The notes under the pieces were generated by a model. It was given only the letters and a program-made list of their open reading frames with translations. It did not search any database and was not told where the DNA came from. Positions 27,707 to 36,864 of a stretch of 64,000 nucleotides of DNA are shown here, piece by piece. How positions within the stretch are numbered: position 1 is the first letter of the stretch; every line of letters begins with the position of its first letter. Made by a program: the position numbers and the translations under genes. Source of the stretch: PALSA-911 sp963839645 (GTDB lineage: Bacteria > Pseudomonadota > Alphaproteobacteria > Acetobacterales > Acetobacteraceae); the NCBI GenBank assembly GCA_963839645.1, contig CAWIVZ010000008.1, forward strand, positions 1,054,001-1,118,000. The letters run 5' to 3'.

Positions 27707-29816
27707 ATGAGCCTGGCGGAACGGTCGGTGCCGCATGTGCATGCCGACGCGGCGGGCACGGCATGGACGCTGCACTGGAACGGCACACGCTTCGACGTGC
27801 GGCTGCAGGAAGGAGCGCTGGTGTGCGACCATTTCGGCCCCGAGATGCCGGCGCCGCCCGCGCCGCTCTGGGCCGGCTGGCGCGAGCGCGACATGCTGCA
27901 GAATGCCCGGCTGCCGGCGATGGTGGAGATCGGCCCGCGAGCGGACTGCGTGCTCTGGCGGCTCGACCGCTGGGAGACGCCGGTGCCGGGGCGCCTGGTG
28001 CTGACGCTGGCGGCCGAGAAGGTGCCGCTGGAGTGCGAGGTGACCTTCGAGGTGGATGCGCCGACCGGCATCCTCCGGCGCGGCACCGTGCTGCGCAACC
28101 GGGGTGTCGCGGGGAGCGCGCCGATCGCCATTGCCGGCGCGCTCAGCCTCTGGCTCACGCTGCGCGGACGGATCGAGGAGGCCGAGGTACCTATCTGGGA
28201 GCTGGGGCGCGGAGGCGCAGCCGCAGAAGCAGCCGGGCGGGCACGCGGCGCTGGAACTGGACAGCCGCACCGGCAAGACCGGCTTCGAGTTCCAGCCCTG
28301 GCTGGCGTTGCGCGCGGCGGGCGCGACCTGGCTGTGCGAGCTGCTGTGGTCGGGCAACTGGATGCTGCATCTGCGCCTGCGGCCGACGGCCGCGACGCTG
28401 TCTGGCGGGCTGAACGATTGGGGCTTGCAGCACCACCTTGCCCCCGGCGCGGCGCTGGCGCTGCCCGAGGCGCTGCTCGCCTATGTGCCGGGCGATCCAG
28501 GTGCCGCCACGCGGCAGCTGCATGACTGGCGCCGCGCCCGCCGCCCGGACCCGCGCCGGCCGGTGCCGGTGCAGTTCAACACCTGGTACGCCTGCGACGA
28601 AACGCCGGACACGGCCCGGCTCGGCGCGCTGGTGCCGCTCGCCGCAAGGCTCGGCTGCGAGGTGTTCGTGCTCGATGCCGGCTGGTACGCCTCGCTCGAC
28701 GGCGATCCCGATGCCGACTGGTACATGCGCGTCGGCGATTGGGCGGTGGATCGGAAGCGCTTTCCCGAGGGGCTCGGCGGGCCGCGCGAGGCCTGCGCCG
28801 CGGCCGGCATGGGCTTCGGCATCTGGTGCGAGCCGGAGGCGGTGGGGCCGCGCGCGCGGCTGCGCCGGGCGCACCCCGAGTGGCTGCATCACATGGACGG
28901 CAAACCGCCGGCGCCGGCGGCGCGCGCCGTGCTGCATCTCGGCGTGCCGAAGGCGTGGGAGCATGCCCGCGACCTGTTGTTCGGGCTGGTCCGCGACAGC
29001 GGGGCGAGCTGGCTGAAATGGGACTTCAACGCCAATCTCGACGCCGGCGGCTGGGCACCGGGATTGCCGGCGGAGCTAACCGGCCAGGACCCGCTGGTGG
29101 CGCATTACCACGGGCTGTACCGGCTGCAGGATGCGCTGCGCGCCGCCTTCCCGCTTCTGGTGCTGGAAATGTGCGCGAGCGGCGCGGGGCGGATGGACGG
29201 GGCGATACTGGCGCACGCCCATACCAGCTGGCTGTCCGACCAGCCGCAGGCGGTGGCCAAGCTGGCCATCCATTTCGGCATGCAACGCGCCCACCCCGCG
29301 GTGTGCTGCAACGACTGGCTGGTCGACTGGCCGCCGCGCGCCCATTCCGGGGTGGAGGGGATCGACCATCGCGGCGACCTCGAATTCCGCCTGCGCGTGG
29401 CCATGCTGGGCAGTTTCGGCATCAGCGCGCCGATCGACGGCTGGAGCGAGGCGGATTTGGCGATCGCGGCCGCGCATGTCGCGCTGTATCGCGACCGGGT
29501 GCGTGCGTTGATCCAGGATGGCGGCCAGTACCAGCTTACCGAGGCGCCGCCGCTGGACGGGCAAGGCGACTGGGCGGCGATATGGCACGTGGCCAAGGAC
29601 GGCGGTGCCGGCGTGCTGTTCGCCTTCCGGCTGGAGGGGGCGGCGGAGCGAAGTTTCGCGTTGCCCGGGCTTCGCGAGGGGGTTTGGCGCGTCACCGGCG
29701 AAGGCGGTGCTCCGGCCGGCAGCGGCCTGCGGGTGACGCTGCCGGAGCGGTTCCGCTCGGCGCTGCTGCTGGTGGATGTCACGGCCCCCGCCGCGAGCGG
29801 GCCGGATCGGCGTTGA
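27707..29816 (+). CDS. GH36-like alpha-galactosidase, frameshifted
   Basis: The gene starts with ATG after GGGGAGAG. The first frame encodes an N-terminal beta-sandwich and the second the catalytic barrel (FNTWYACDETPD, then FVLDAGWYASLDGDPDADW). The nucleophile lies in SWLKWDFNANLDAGGW and the acid/base in SWLSDQPQAVAKL, both fitting GH36. One extra base around 28195-28206 separates the frames; without it the product is about 702 residues, the usual size for the family. The enzyme should remove terminal alpha-galactose from oligosaccharides such as raffinose. It diverges from the GH38 gene across 133 bp, suggesting shared control of plant or fungal glycan use. Confidence 0.87.
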
Positions 29817-29973
29817 AGGCGCTGCGCGCGTTGCCCGCCGCCCTCGCCTGCTTGCCAGCGCCATCGGATTAGGACTCTCCACGAACCCTCGCCACCCGCT
29901 TCGGAGGCACGAGGAGAAGAGCACGGCACCACGGACCCCGGACCCGATGCCCCTGCCTCGGGGCGAGGCCGTA

Positions 29974-31026
29974 TCAGGCCATGGCCATTTTGCGTTGCCG
30001 GGTGGCCTCGGCGAAGGTGACCATGCGCCCGCGTGCCTCGTCCCACAGCGCATGGCGGGAGGCGCGGATGCCGCCCCACAGCGTCAGCACCGGTGCGGTG
30101 GCAAAGCTCGGATGGGCGGCGTGGCAGGCCTCCAGCCGGTAGTTCGGCACCCTCGGCGAGGCGTGGTGGACGTGGTGAAAGCCGATATTCCCTGTCACCC
30201 ATTGCAGCAGGCGCGGCAGGCGGAGAAACGAGGTTCCGCGCAACGCAGCGGCAACCGGGTCCCATTGCTCGTGCCGCGCCCAGAGCGTGCCCTCGAAATG
30301 GTGCTGCAGGGAAAACAGCCAGACGCCCAAAATGCTCGCCGGCACGACGACCGCCAGCAGCACCGCCGCGACCGGGCCGAAGCCCAGCAGCAGGCCTAGT
30401 CCGCCATGCAGCACCGCCAGCGCGAGGTTGGTGAGGTAGACGCTGCGGCGCTCGGCCTTCCATTTGGCCGGCGCATCGTAGGGCAGCCGGTGCAGCCCGA
30501 GGAAAATCAGCGGCGGCAACACCAGCAGGCTGACCGCCTGGTGCTTGACCAGCCGATGCAGCCGGCGCTGCCAGACGCCCAGCGCGTTGTATTCCTCGAC
30601 CGTCAGGCAGGACGAGTAGATATCCAGCGAGCGGGCGTCCGCCCGGTCCAGGATGTTCCAGGCGCCATGGTGCTGCGCGTGCTGGCGGCGCCAATAGGCA
30701 TAGGGCGTGAGGGTCAGCAGCGAGCAGAAGCGCCCGAGATTGTCGTTGATCCGGCGCGAGCGCAGGAACGAGCCATGGCCGCAATCGTGCTGGATGATGA
30801 AGGTCCGAACGGTCAGCGCGCCGGCCGGAATGCCGAGCGCCAGCAGCGGCCACCAGCCGATGGCCATGCCGAGATGCATCGCCGCGATCATCGCCAGCAG
30901 CGGCACGAGGGTGGAGATGATCTGCCAGGTGGCCAGGCCGGGCGATGCGTCCTGGAAGCGGGCCGCGACTTCGCGCAGGGCGATCGCGTCAGACAGCGCC
31001 GTCGGCGCTTTGCTCGAATGGTCCAA
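29974..31026 (-). CDS. Membrane fatty acid desaturase
   Basis: This 350-residue desaturase has the three histidine boxes that bind the di-iron centre: HDCGHGSF, HAQHHG and HHVHH (in GNIGFHHVHHASPRVPNYRL). Hydrophobic segments between them make about four membrane crossings. The pattern resembles omega-6 (delta-12) and acyl-lipid desaturases, which insert cis double bonds into membrane fatty acids. The position of the double bond cannot be read from sequence. Its stop codon lies within a GC-rich hairpin region downstream of the alpha-galactosidase gene. Confidence 0.93.
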   Translation of the reverse strand: MDHSSKAPTALSDAIALREVAARFQDASPGLATWQIISTLVPLLAMIAAMHLGMAIGWWPLLALGIPAGALTVRTFIIQHDCGHGSFLRSRRINDNLGRFCSLLTLTPYAYWRRQHAQHHGAWNILDRADARSLDIYSSCLTVEEYNALGVWQRRLHRLVKHQAVSLLVLPPLIFLGLHRLPYDAPAKWKAERRSVYLTNLALAVLHGGLGLLLGFGPVAAVLLAVVVPASILGVWLFSLQHHFEGTLWARHEQWDPVAAALRGTSFLRLPRLLQWVTGNIGFHHVHHASPRVPNYRLEACHAAHPSFATAPVLTLWGGIRASRHALWDEARGRMVTFAEATRQRKMAMA

Positions 31027-31163
31027 GGGGTGCGGTTTCTTTCTGGGGGTGATGCAGGTACGGCGGTGGATCAGGTCACACGGCGCCTGCCGGGCCCGCT
31101 TCTAGACGATTTTCCCCGGCGATGCATCTGTATTGCGCGGCCGTGCGACGCCCTGGCCCGGGT

Positions 31164-31694
31164 TCACTCCCCAGGCTGACCATCGTGAGCCCCCGACGTA
31201 TGAGGCCCTGGCCCGTGACCTTGTGCATCATGCCCATGGCCGTGGCTTTCGCGCGAGCGGCGGTGCGTACTGGACCCGAAGGCGATCAAGGTGCCTTGGG
31301 CATCATGGATTTCGGTGCTGGCGAAGAAGATGCTGCGGCCCTGGCTGGCGATGCGCGCGGTCGCGACCACGCGCCCGCCATGGGCGCGGCCGGTGAAATG
31401 GGCGTTCAGGTCGACCGTCACGGAGCGGCGGACCTGGCCGGGCGTGTCGCTCCAGTTGCCGGCGGCGGCGCCGGTTTCGTCCAGCATCGCCAGGATCACA
31501 CCGCCATGCGGAATGCCGTGCCGGTTAAGGTGATGCGGTTGCAGATCGACGGCCATGCGGGCGAAGTTCTCCCGCCACTCCAGCAGCTGGAACCCGACAT
31601 GATCGTGGAACGGCGACCGCAGGGCGGTTCCGTCCACGGGATCTGTTTCCGGGTGTGGTTCTGCGTGCCGGGCGGGGTCTGTGGTGTTCTGCAT
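31164..31694 (-). CDS. PaaI-like hotdog-fold thioesterase
   Basis: This protein of about 176 residues has the hotdog thioesterase core: HLNRHGIPHGGVILAMLDETG carries the HGG motif typical of PaaI-like acyl-CoA thioesterases, followed by DLNAHFTGRAHGGRVVATARI. It probably hydrolyses an aryl- or acyl-CoA. The C-terminal tail is unusually rich in Gly and His (RESHGHGHDAQGHGPGPH), which could bind metal. The start at MQNTTDPARHAEPH is preferred to the longer upstream frame. It sits upstream of the desaturase gene on the same strand, separated by 137 bp. Confidence 0.82.
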   Translation of the reverse strand: MQNTTDPARHAEPHPETDPVDGTALRSPFHDHVGFQLLEWRENFARMAVDLQPHHLNRHGIPHGGVILAMLDETGAAAGNWSDTPGQVRRSVTVDLNAHFTGRAHGGRVVATARIASQGRSIFFASTEIHDAQGTLIAFGSSTHRRSRESHGHGHDAQGHGPGPHTSGAHDGQPGE

Positions 31695-31762
31695 GATCCT
31701 CGCATCGCCCGATCGGCCGCCCGCGGTCAAGGCCTGCCCATTAAACCTGCGCGCAAGGCCTC

Positions 31763-31925
31763 AGTGTCCGTCCGGAAAGTCTGACGGGTCGGTCCGGCGG
31801 GTCTTTTCGGCGCTGGGAGCGTCGGAAACTTGCCGCGATGTCCCTGCATCGCGGCGGCGTTTTCTCCTTCCCAGCACCAAAAATCCCTCGCCGGCCCTCC
31901 GCCGCAGACTTTCCGGACGGACACT
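31763..31925. repeat. 163-bp palindromic intergenic element
   Basis: Exact 21-bp inverted arms lie at 31763-31783 and 31905-31925. A perfect nine-base-pair hairpin (GCCGCGATG/CATCGCGGC, 31832-31855) sits at the exact centre, and the segments between pair imperfectly. The whole unit can therefore form one long cruciform or RNA hairpin. The right arm touches the motA stop codon. It could be a miniature mobile element (MITE) or a strong transcription barrier. Confidence 0.85.
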
Positions 31926-32791
31926 CAGGCGACCTGGACCGACTGGACCGCCTCCTCCAGTTCCTGAAAACTCGGCATATGCGCGTTCGGGACCATCTTG
32001 CGCCCGGCCTCGACGCTGACCTGCGGCGCGTTGCCATGCAGATGGGCGACGATCACGGCGCGGATCACCTCGTAGAACTTCGCCTCCTCCTCGACCACGC
32101 CCTTCAGTCGCGCCGCGCAGGGGCCGACCATGCCATAGGCCAGCAGCACGCCGAGGAAGGTGCCGACCAGGGCACCGCCGATCATCTCGCCGAGCACGGC
32201 GGGCGGCTCGTTGATGTGCGACATGGTTTTCACCACCCCGAGCACCGCCGCGACGATGCCGAGTGCCGGCAGCGCGTCGGCGATGTTCTGCAGGGCATGC
32301 GCGGGATGCATTTCCTCGTTCAGGGTCTTCTTCAGCTCCCGCGCCATCACGTCCTCGATCTGGTTCGGGTCGTCGGCGTTCATGCCGACCATGCGCAAAT
32401 AATCGCAGATGATCGTGCTGGCGTGGCGGTTGGCGAGGATTTTCGGGAACTTCTGGAAGACCGTGCTTTCCTCCGGCTTTTCGATATGCGGTTCCAGCGC
32501 CATCGTGCCCTTGGTGCTGGCCAGGCGGGCGAAGAAATACAGCAGGCTGAGCAGCTCCACGTAGTCGGTCTTGTGGAAGCTGGCGCCTTTCATGATCTTG
32601 CCGAAGCCGCCCATCGTGTGTTTGACGTCGTGCATGGAGTTGGCCATGGCGAAGGTACCGATCGCGGCGCCACCGATGGTCCACAGCTCGAACGGCATGG
32701 CCTCCAGCAGCGGCGCGATGCTGCCGCCGGACGCGAGATAGCTGCCGAACACGCAGATCAGCAGAAAGACCAGGCCGCCGATGGTCAGCAT
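31925..32791 (-). CDS. motA: Flagellar motor stator protein MotA
   Basis: This 288-residue MotA has four membrane segments, the first at LTIGGLVFLLICVFGSYLAS. The large cytoplasmic loop has HTMGGFGKIMKGASFHKTDY and charged residues in QKFPKILANRHASTIICDY that contact the rotor protein FliG. The later pair of membrane segments includes ALGIVAAVLGVVKTMSHINE and ALVGTFLGVLLAYGMVGP. With MotB it forms the proton-driven stator in the inner membrane. It lies 52 bp downstream of motB. No other flagellar gene is in the window. Confidence 0.97.
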   Translation of the reverse strand: MLTIGGLVFLLICVFGSYLASGGSIAPLLEAMPFELWTIGGAAIGTFAMANSMHDVKHTMGGFGKIMKGASFHKTDYVELLSLLYFFARLASTKGTMALEPHIEKPEESTVFQKFPKILANRHASTIICDYLRMVGMNADDPNQIEDVMARELKKTLNEEMHPAHALQNIADALPALGIVAAVLGVVKTMSHINEPPAVLGEMIGGALVGTFLGVLLAYGMVGPCAARLKGVVEEEAKFYEVIRAVIVAHLHGNAPQVSVEAGRKMVPNAHMPSFQELEEAVQSVQVA

Positions 32792-32843
32792 GGCGGCACT
32801 GAGAGCCGGAAGATCCGTTGGAAGTCCGTCAATCCTGGCGCCA

Positions 32844-34058
32844 TTACCGCTGGGGTGCCTGGGTAACGGGTGCCTGGGTAACAGGCGCCTGGGTAATGCG
32901 CGCCTGGGTGCCGCGCAGCACCACGATGGCGATGCGCCGGTTGGCCGCGGCCAGCGGATCGCCGGGCAGCAGGGGGTCGCGGTCGGCGTTGCCGGTCACG
33001 TTGCGGACGCGGCTTTCCGGCAGGCCGGCCTCCACCAGCAGCCGGCGGGTGGCATTGGCCCGCTCGGTGGACAATTCCCAGTTCGACCGCTCGCCGCCGT
33101 GATACGGCGCGGCGTCGGTGTGCCCCGCCAGCGAGATCTCCTCCGGCAGCCTGGCCAGCACCGGGGCGACCTTCTGCAGCAGCAGCCGGGCGCGATCGTT
33201 GGGCACGGCCGATCCGGTGGTGAACATAGGGCTCTGTTCCTCGTCCAGGATCTGGATGCGCAGGCCCTCCGGCGTCAGGTCGATCGCCAGTTGGCTGGCG
33301 ATGCCAGCCAGCGCCGGGTCCGACCGCACGGCTTCCCGGAGCTGCTCCGCGGCCATTTCGAACCGGGCCTTTTCGGCGCGCGCGTGCTCGGCCCGCAATT
33401 CCGCCGGGGTGGGCGCGCGGGGGTCAACGGACGGCTGGGCCGCACCGGATTGCGTTCCGGCGGCTTGCGTTCCGGCCGATTGCGCGCCCGCCAATTGCTC
33501 GCCCTGGGCCGAGCCGTTCGGCGCGGGCGCCAGAACCGCGTGGATGGTGCCGAGATGGTTCCCCGTCCGGCCCTCGCTTGCCGTCTGGCCGCCATTGGCC
33601 GCGCCGCTCACCGCTGTTTCGGATCGGGCCGGAACCGCATCGGCATCGGGATCCTTGGACCGAACGCGCGATGGCGCCGGCTGCGCCGCCTGCGGCACGT
33701 CCTCCTCGTCGGCGTCCACGGCGGGGGCCTTGCCATGGGTGATCTCGACCGCGCCGCGGTCCGACGCCAGCGAGCCATGCACCGTCGCGCTGTTGCCGCC
33801 GAAAGGCTGGCCGGTCCCCGAGGAGGATTGGCTCATGATGTTGTTGGGACTGAAATAATCGGCCAGCCCCTTGCGCTGTTCCTCGGTGGTGGCGTTGAGC
33901 AGCCACATCAGCAGGAAGAACGCCATCATCGCGGTGACGAAATCCGCGTAGGCCACCTTCCAGGCGCCGCCATGGTGGCCGCCCTCGACAACCTCCTCCC
34001 GGCGGATGACGATGGTCGGGCCCTTGCCGTTCTGCTTGTCGCCGCGCTTCGCCGCCAT
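32844..34058 (-). CDS. motB: Flagellar motor protein MotB
   Basis: This protein of about 404 residues has a short cytoplasmic N terminus, one membrane helix (WKVAYADFVTAMMAFFLLMW) whose Asp in YADFV is the proton-carrying residue, and a plug region after ADYFSPNNIMSQSSS. A long low-complexity Ala/Pro/Gln linker spans about residues 95-235. The C-terminal OmpA-like domain binds peptidoglycan (SLAGHTDAAPYHGGERSNW, TERANATRRLLVEAGLPESR). The ATG at 34058 gives the usual start; a GTG three codons earlier is the alternative. The protein ends in imperfect TQAPV repeats. Confidence 0.95.
   Translation of the reverse strand: MAAKRGDKQNGKGPTIVIRREEVVEGGHHGGAWKVAYADFVTAMMAFFLLMWLLNATTEEQRKGLADYFSPNNIMSQSSSGTGQPFGGNSATVHGSLASDRGAVEITHGKAPAVDADEEDVPQAAQPAPSRVRSKDPDADAVPARSETAVSGAANGGQTASEGRTGNHLGTIHAVLAPAPNGSAQGEQLAGAQSAGTQAAGTQSGAAQPSVDPRAPTPAELRAEHARAEKARFEMAAEQLREAVRSDPALAGIASQLAIDLTPEGLRIQILDEEQSPMFTTGSAVPNDRARLLLQKVAPVLARLPEEISLAGHTDAAPYHGGERSNWELSTERANATRRLLVEAGLPESRVRNVTGNADRDPLLPGDPLAAANRRIAIVVLRGTQARITQAPVTQAPVTQAPQR
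32855..32914. repeat. Tandem 15-bp repeats at the motB 3' end
   Basis: Four 15-bp units of the type GTGCCTGGGTAACGG lie head to tail, at 32855, 32870, 32885 and 32900. The first two differ by one base and the last two have drifted further. On the minus strand they encode TQARI-TQAPV-TQAPV-TQAP at the MotB C terminus, so the tail length could vary by slippage without shifting the frame. Confidence 0.85.
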
Positions 34059-34115
34059 CGCCAACACCGTGTCTGCCTGGGCGGCCAGACTAGGCGGGGC
34101 TTGCTTAACCCCGGA

Positions 34116-35618
34116 CTAATGTGCGGAAACCGGCCCCGGAGCCACGCGCGGCAGCACCACAACCGGCGTGCCGGCGTCACGGCCGCGGACGCGGTACAGG
34201 CGATAGCCCTCCACCGTATCGCCAGCGTTGTCGCGGCCTACCCGGCCGATCTCGACGATGTCCGCCCAGGGCGAAACATCCACGTCGTCGCCCCGGCGCA
34301 GGCTGCGCACCAGCAGGCCCTGGCGCCCGGCAACCGGCGCCGGCGGCAGGCCGAACAGCGCCCAGCGCGCCCCGGTGGCCAGAACCGGAACCCCGATTTC
34401 CGGCGCGCGGGCCAGCTCGGCGGCGATGCCGTACTGGTCGGCGGCGACGAAGGCGGCGCCGTCCCGCTGCGCCGCCGCCGCGATCTGCTGCGCGAGGCCG
34501 GGCCAGCCGCGCAGCAGCCGGGTGATCGGGTCCAGCCGCGCCGGCAGCGGGAACGGCGACAGCGTCGCCTGCAGATAGACCAGCGCCGTGAGCCCGAAGC
34601 CGAGCGCCAGCGCCGGACGGAACAGCCGCCGCCAGCGCCCGCCCTCCAGCCCGGCGGCGGCGATGGCGGCGGCGGGATAGACGATGGCCGGCCAATTGCC
34701 CTGCACCCGGTCGCCGATGGCGTGCTGCACGAACACCGCCGCCGGCAGTAGCGTCAGCGCCGCCAGCAGGGTCCAGCCCGGCTCGCGCGCACGCCACGCC
34801 CGCCGGGCGGCCAGGCCGATGCCGGCGGCGCAGAACAGAAAGACCAGCGGGGTCACCAGGCCGGCCTGGCTGCCGAGCAGCTCGCCCAGAAAGGTCAGGG
34901 CGCGGCCGGGCGACCAGTCCCCGGCCCGCCCGCCCTGCTTGAGGAAACTGGCCCAGCCGTGCGAGGCGTTCCAGAGCACGACCGGGGAGAACACCGCGCC
35001 GGCCAGGACCAGCCCGAGCCAGGGCGCCGGGCGGGCCAGCCAGGGCCGCATCCTCGGCGTCAGCAGCAGCCAGGCGCCGACGCCGGCGCCCAGCAGGATT
35101 GCGGTGTATTTGCTCGCCAGCGCCAGCCCGGCGGCCAGGCCGAGCGCGAGGAACCAGGCGCCGCCGCCGCCGGCCGCGATCCGCGCCAGCACCCACAGCG
35201 ACAAGGTCCAGAAGAACAGCAGCGGCGTGTCCGGCGTCATGATCACCGCGCCCGCGCCGACCAGCAGCGTCGCGTTAAGCAGCGCCGCCGCCCGCCAGCC
35301 CGCTTGCCCATACGCCCCTGGGCCAGGCAACAGAATCTCGGCCGCGTCCGCCAGCAGCAGCGAGCCCAGCGCGACCGAAAGCGGTCCCAGCAGCCGCACG
35401 CCAAGGGCCGTGTCGCCGGCCAGCCAGGTGCCGGCGCGGATCCACAGGGCCACCATCGGCGGGTGATCGAGATAGCCGGGCGCCAGCGCACGCGACCACA
35501 CCCAATAATATGCCTCGTCCGGCGCCAGCGGCGCCCAGGCGGCGACGACCAGGCGCAGCAGGGTCAGCGCCGCCAGCCCGGTCAGCAACGTCCGGTTGGA
35601 TGGGGTCAAATCTCGCAC
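34116..35618 (-). CDS. GT39/ArnT-like glycosyltransferase, integral membrane
   Basis: This protein of about 500 residues has many hydrophobic segments and the hallmark first loop LAPDEAYYWVWSRALAPGYL-DHPPMVA. The Asp-Glu pair there is the catalytic and metal-binding motif of ArnT/PMT-type enzymes. Such enzymes transfer a sugar from undecaprenyl phosphate to lipid A, protein or another periplasmic acceptor. The likely start is GTG at 35618, eight bases before the stop of the upstream polyprenyl-phosphate GT2 gene (35626) in genomic order, so the two are coupled. The acceptor and sugar are unknown. Confidence 0.88.
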   Translation of the reverse strand: MRDLTPSNRTLLTGLAALTLLRLVVAAWAPLAPDEAYYWVWSRALAPGYLDHPPMVALWIRAGTWLAGDTALGVRLLGPLSVALGSLLLADAAEILLPGPGAYGQAGWRAAALLNATLLVGAGAVIMTPDTPLLFFWTLSLWVLARIAAGGGGAWFLALGLAAGLALASKYTAILLGAGVGAWLLLTPRMRPWLARPAPWLGLVLAGAVFSPVVLWNASHGWASFLKQGGRAGDWSPGRALTFLGELLGSQAGLVTPLVFLFCAAGIGLAARRAWRAREPGWTLLAALTLLPAAVFVQHAIGDRVQGNWPAIVYPAAAIAAAGLEGGRWRRLFRPALALGFGLTALVYLQATLSPFPLPARLDPITRLLRGWPGLAQQIAAAAQRDGAAFVAADQYGIAAELARAPEIGVPVLATGARWALFGLPPAPVAGRQGLLVRSLRRGDDVDVSPWADIVEIGRVGRDNAGDTVEGYRLYRVRGRDAGTPVVVLPRVAPGPVSAH

Positions 35619-35625
35619 CCAGGCT

Positions 35626-36750
35626 TCAACGGGCGCGCCAGACCAGCGTCGCCGACACCGCGTAGTTCCACACCACGCCGATGATCGCGCCGGTGGCGCC
35701 GGCAAAGGTCCACCAGTTGGTATTGCTTTCGTACAACGTGCGGGCGATGCCGACATTGGCGACCGCGCCGATGCCGCAGACCAGCATGAACAGCAGCAGG
35801 CCGCGCCACAGGCGCGGCCCGCGCAGGCGCTGGTCGCGGTAGGTGATCTGGTTGTTGAGCTGGAAGTTGAACACCATCGAGACGATCGTGCCGGCGATCT
35901 GCGAGGTGAAGAAACCGAAATCGCCGGTCAGCCGCGCCACGGTCAGCACGGTCAGATGCACGGCCACGCCGAGCAGCCCGACGAAGCAGAAGGACAGAAA
36001 GCGCAGCGGCAGCAGGCCGTCGAACACCTTGTCCAGCAGCAATCCGGCGAACTGCACCAGCACCAGCACGTCGAGCTTGCTCTCGCCGGCCAGCCTCGGA
36101 TGGAACTGGCAGGGGATCTCCCGCACCCGCAGCTTCGCCGGCGCGCTCATCACCAGGTCCAGCAGGATCTTGAAGCCCTGCCCGGTCAGATGCGGCGCCA
36201 GCGCCTCGAACGTATCGCGCCCCAGCATGAAGAAGCCGCTCATCGGGTCGCTCAGCCGCACCGGCAGGAAGGCCTGGGCGAGCCGGATGCCGCCATCGGA
36301 CAGCGCGTGGCGCCATCGCGAGGAAAGGCCCGCATTGTCGCCGCCCTCCACGTGGCGGCTGCCGACCGCGAGGTCGAACTCGCCGGTGCGCAAAGCCGCC
36401 AGCATGTCCGGCAGGCGGGTCTCGTCATGCTGCAGGTCGCCGTCCATCACCGCGATGCACGCGGCGGAGGAGGACAGCGCGCCCTCGATGACCGCCGAGG
36501 CCAGGCCGCGCCGGCCGATGCGGCGGATGCAGCGCACCCGCGGGTCCGCCGCCGCCGCACGGCGCACCTCGGCGGCGGTGCCGTCCGGGCTGTTGTCGTC
36601 GACGAAGATCACTTCCCAGGCAATGCCGGCCAGGGCCGCGTCCAGCTTGCGGATCAGCGGCAGTACATTCGGCCGCTCATTGTAGCAGGGAACGACGACG
36701 CTGAGCTCGGGGCTGGCGAGGCCGGTTATCGCGGGAGAGAGGTCGGCCAT
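35626..36750 (-). CDS. Polyprenyl-phosphate glycosyltransferase (GT2, DPM1-like) with GtrA domain
   Basis: This 374-residue protein has an N-terminal GT2 domain (LSVVVPCYNERPNVLPLIRKL, nucleotide and metal sites in EVIFVDDNSPDGT and IAVMDGDLQHDE) and a C-terminal GtrA-type membrane domain with four hydrophobic segments (FVGLLGVAVHLTVLTVARL onward). It should place a sugar from a nucleotide donor on undecaprenyl phosphate; the next gene's ArnT-like enzyme would then use that lipid-linked sugar. The ATG at MADLSPAITGL is preferred to the more upstream start. The pair forms a two-gene operon for envelope glycan decoration. Confidence 0.9.
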   Translation of the reverse strand: MADLSPAITGLASPELSVVVPCYNERPNVLPLIRKLDAALAGIAWEVIFVDDNSPDGTAAEVRRAAAADPRVRCIRRIGRRGLASAVIEGALSSSAACIAVMDGDLQHDETRLPDMLAALRTGEFDLAVGSRHVEGGDNAGLSSRWRHALSDGGIRLAQAFLPVRLSDPMSGFFMLGRDTFEALAPHLTGQGFKILLDLVMSAPAKLRVREIPCQFHPRLAGESKLDVLVLVQFAGLLLDKVFDGLLPLRFLSFCFVGLLGVAVHLTVLTVARLTGDFGFFTSQIAGTIVSMVFNFQLNNQITYRDQRLRGPRLWRGLLLFMLVCGIGAVANVGIARTLYESNTNWWTFAGATGAIIGVVWNYAVSATLVWRAR

Positions 36751-36864
36751 GGGATACGCAGTCTTCCTGTCAAATTTGACCGGCCGAAAAAACAACCGGG
36801 GCGGCCCAGTTAACCCCCTGGCCGTACCCGTCAAGCCCGTACCGCGCCGTCAACCCGGTTCAGG

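Noticed and set aside
25147..28413. A 1088-codon open frame antisense to the GH38 gene
   Set aside because: No domain is recognisable, and the opposite strand encodes a full GH38 protein. Long antisense frames are common at this GC content.
29955..29976. A terminator hairpin (GCCTCG-GGG-CGAGGC) at the desaturase end
   Set aside because: It is short and lacks a T run, so it is not listed as a terminator.
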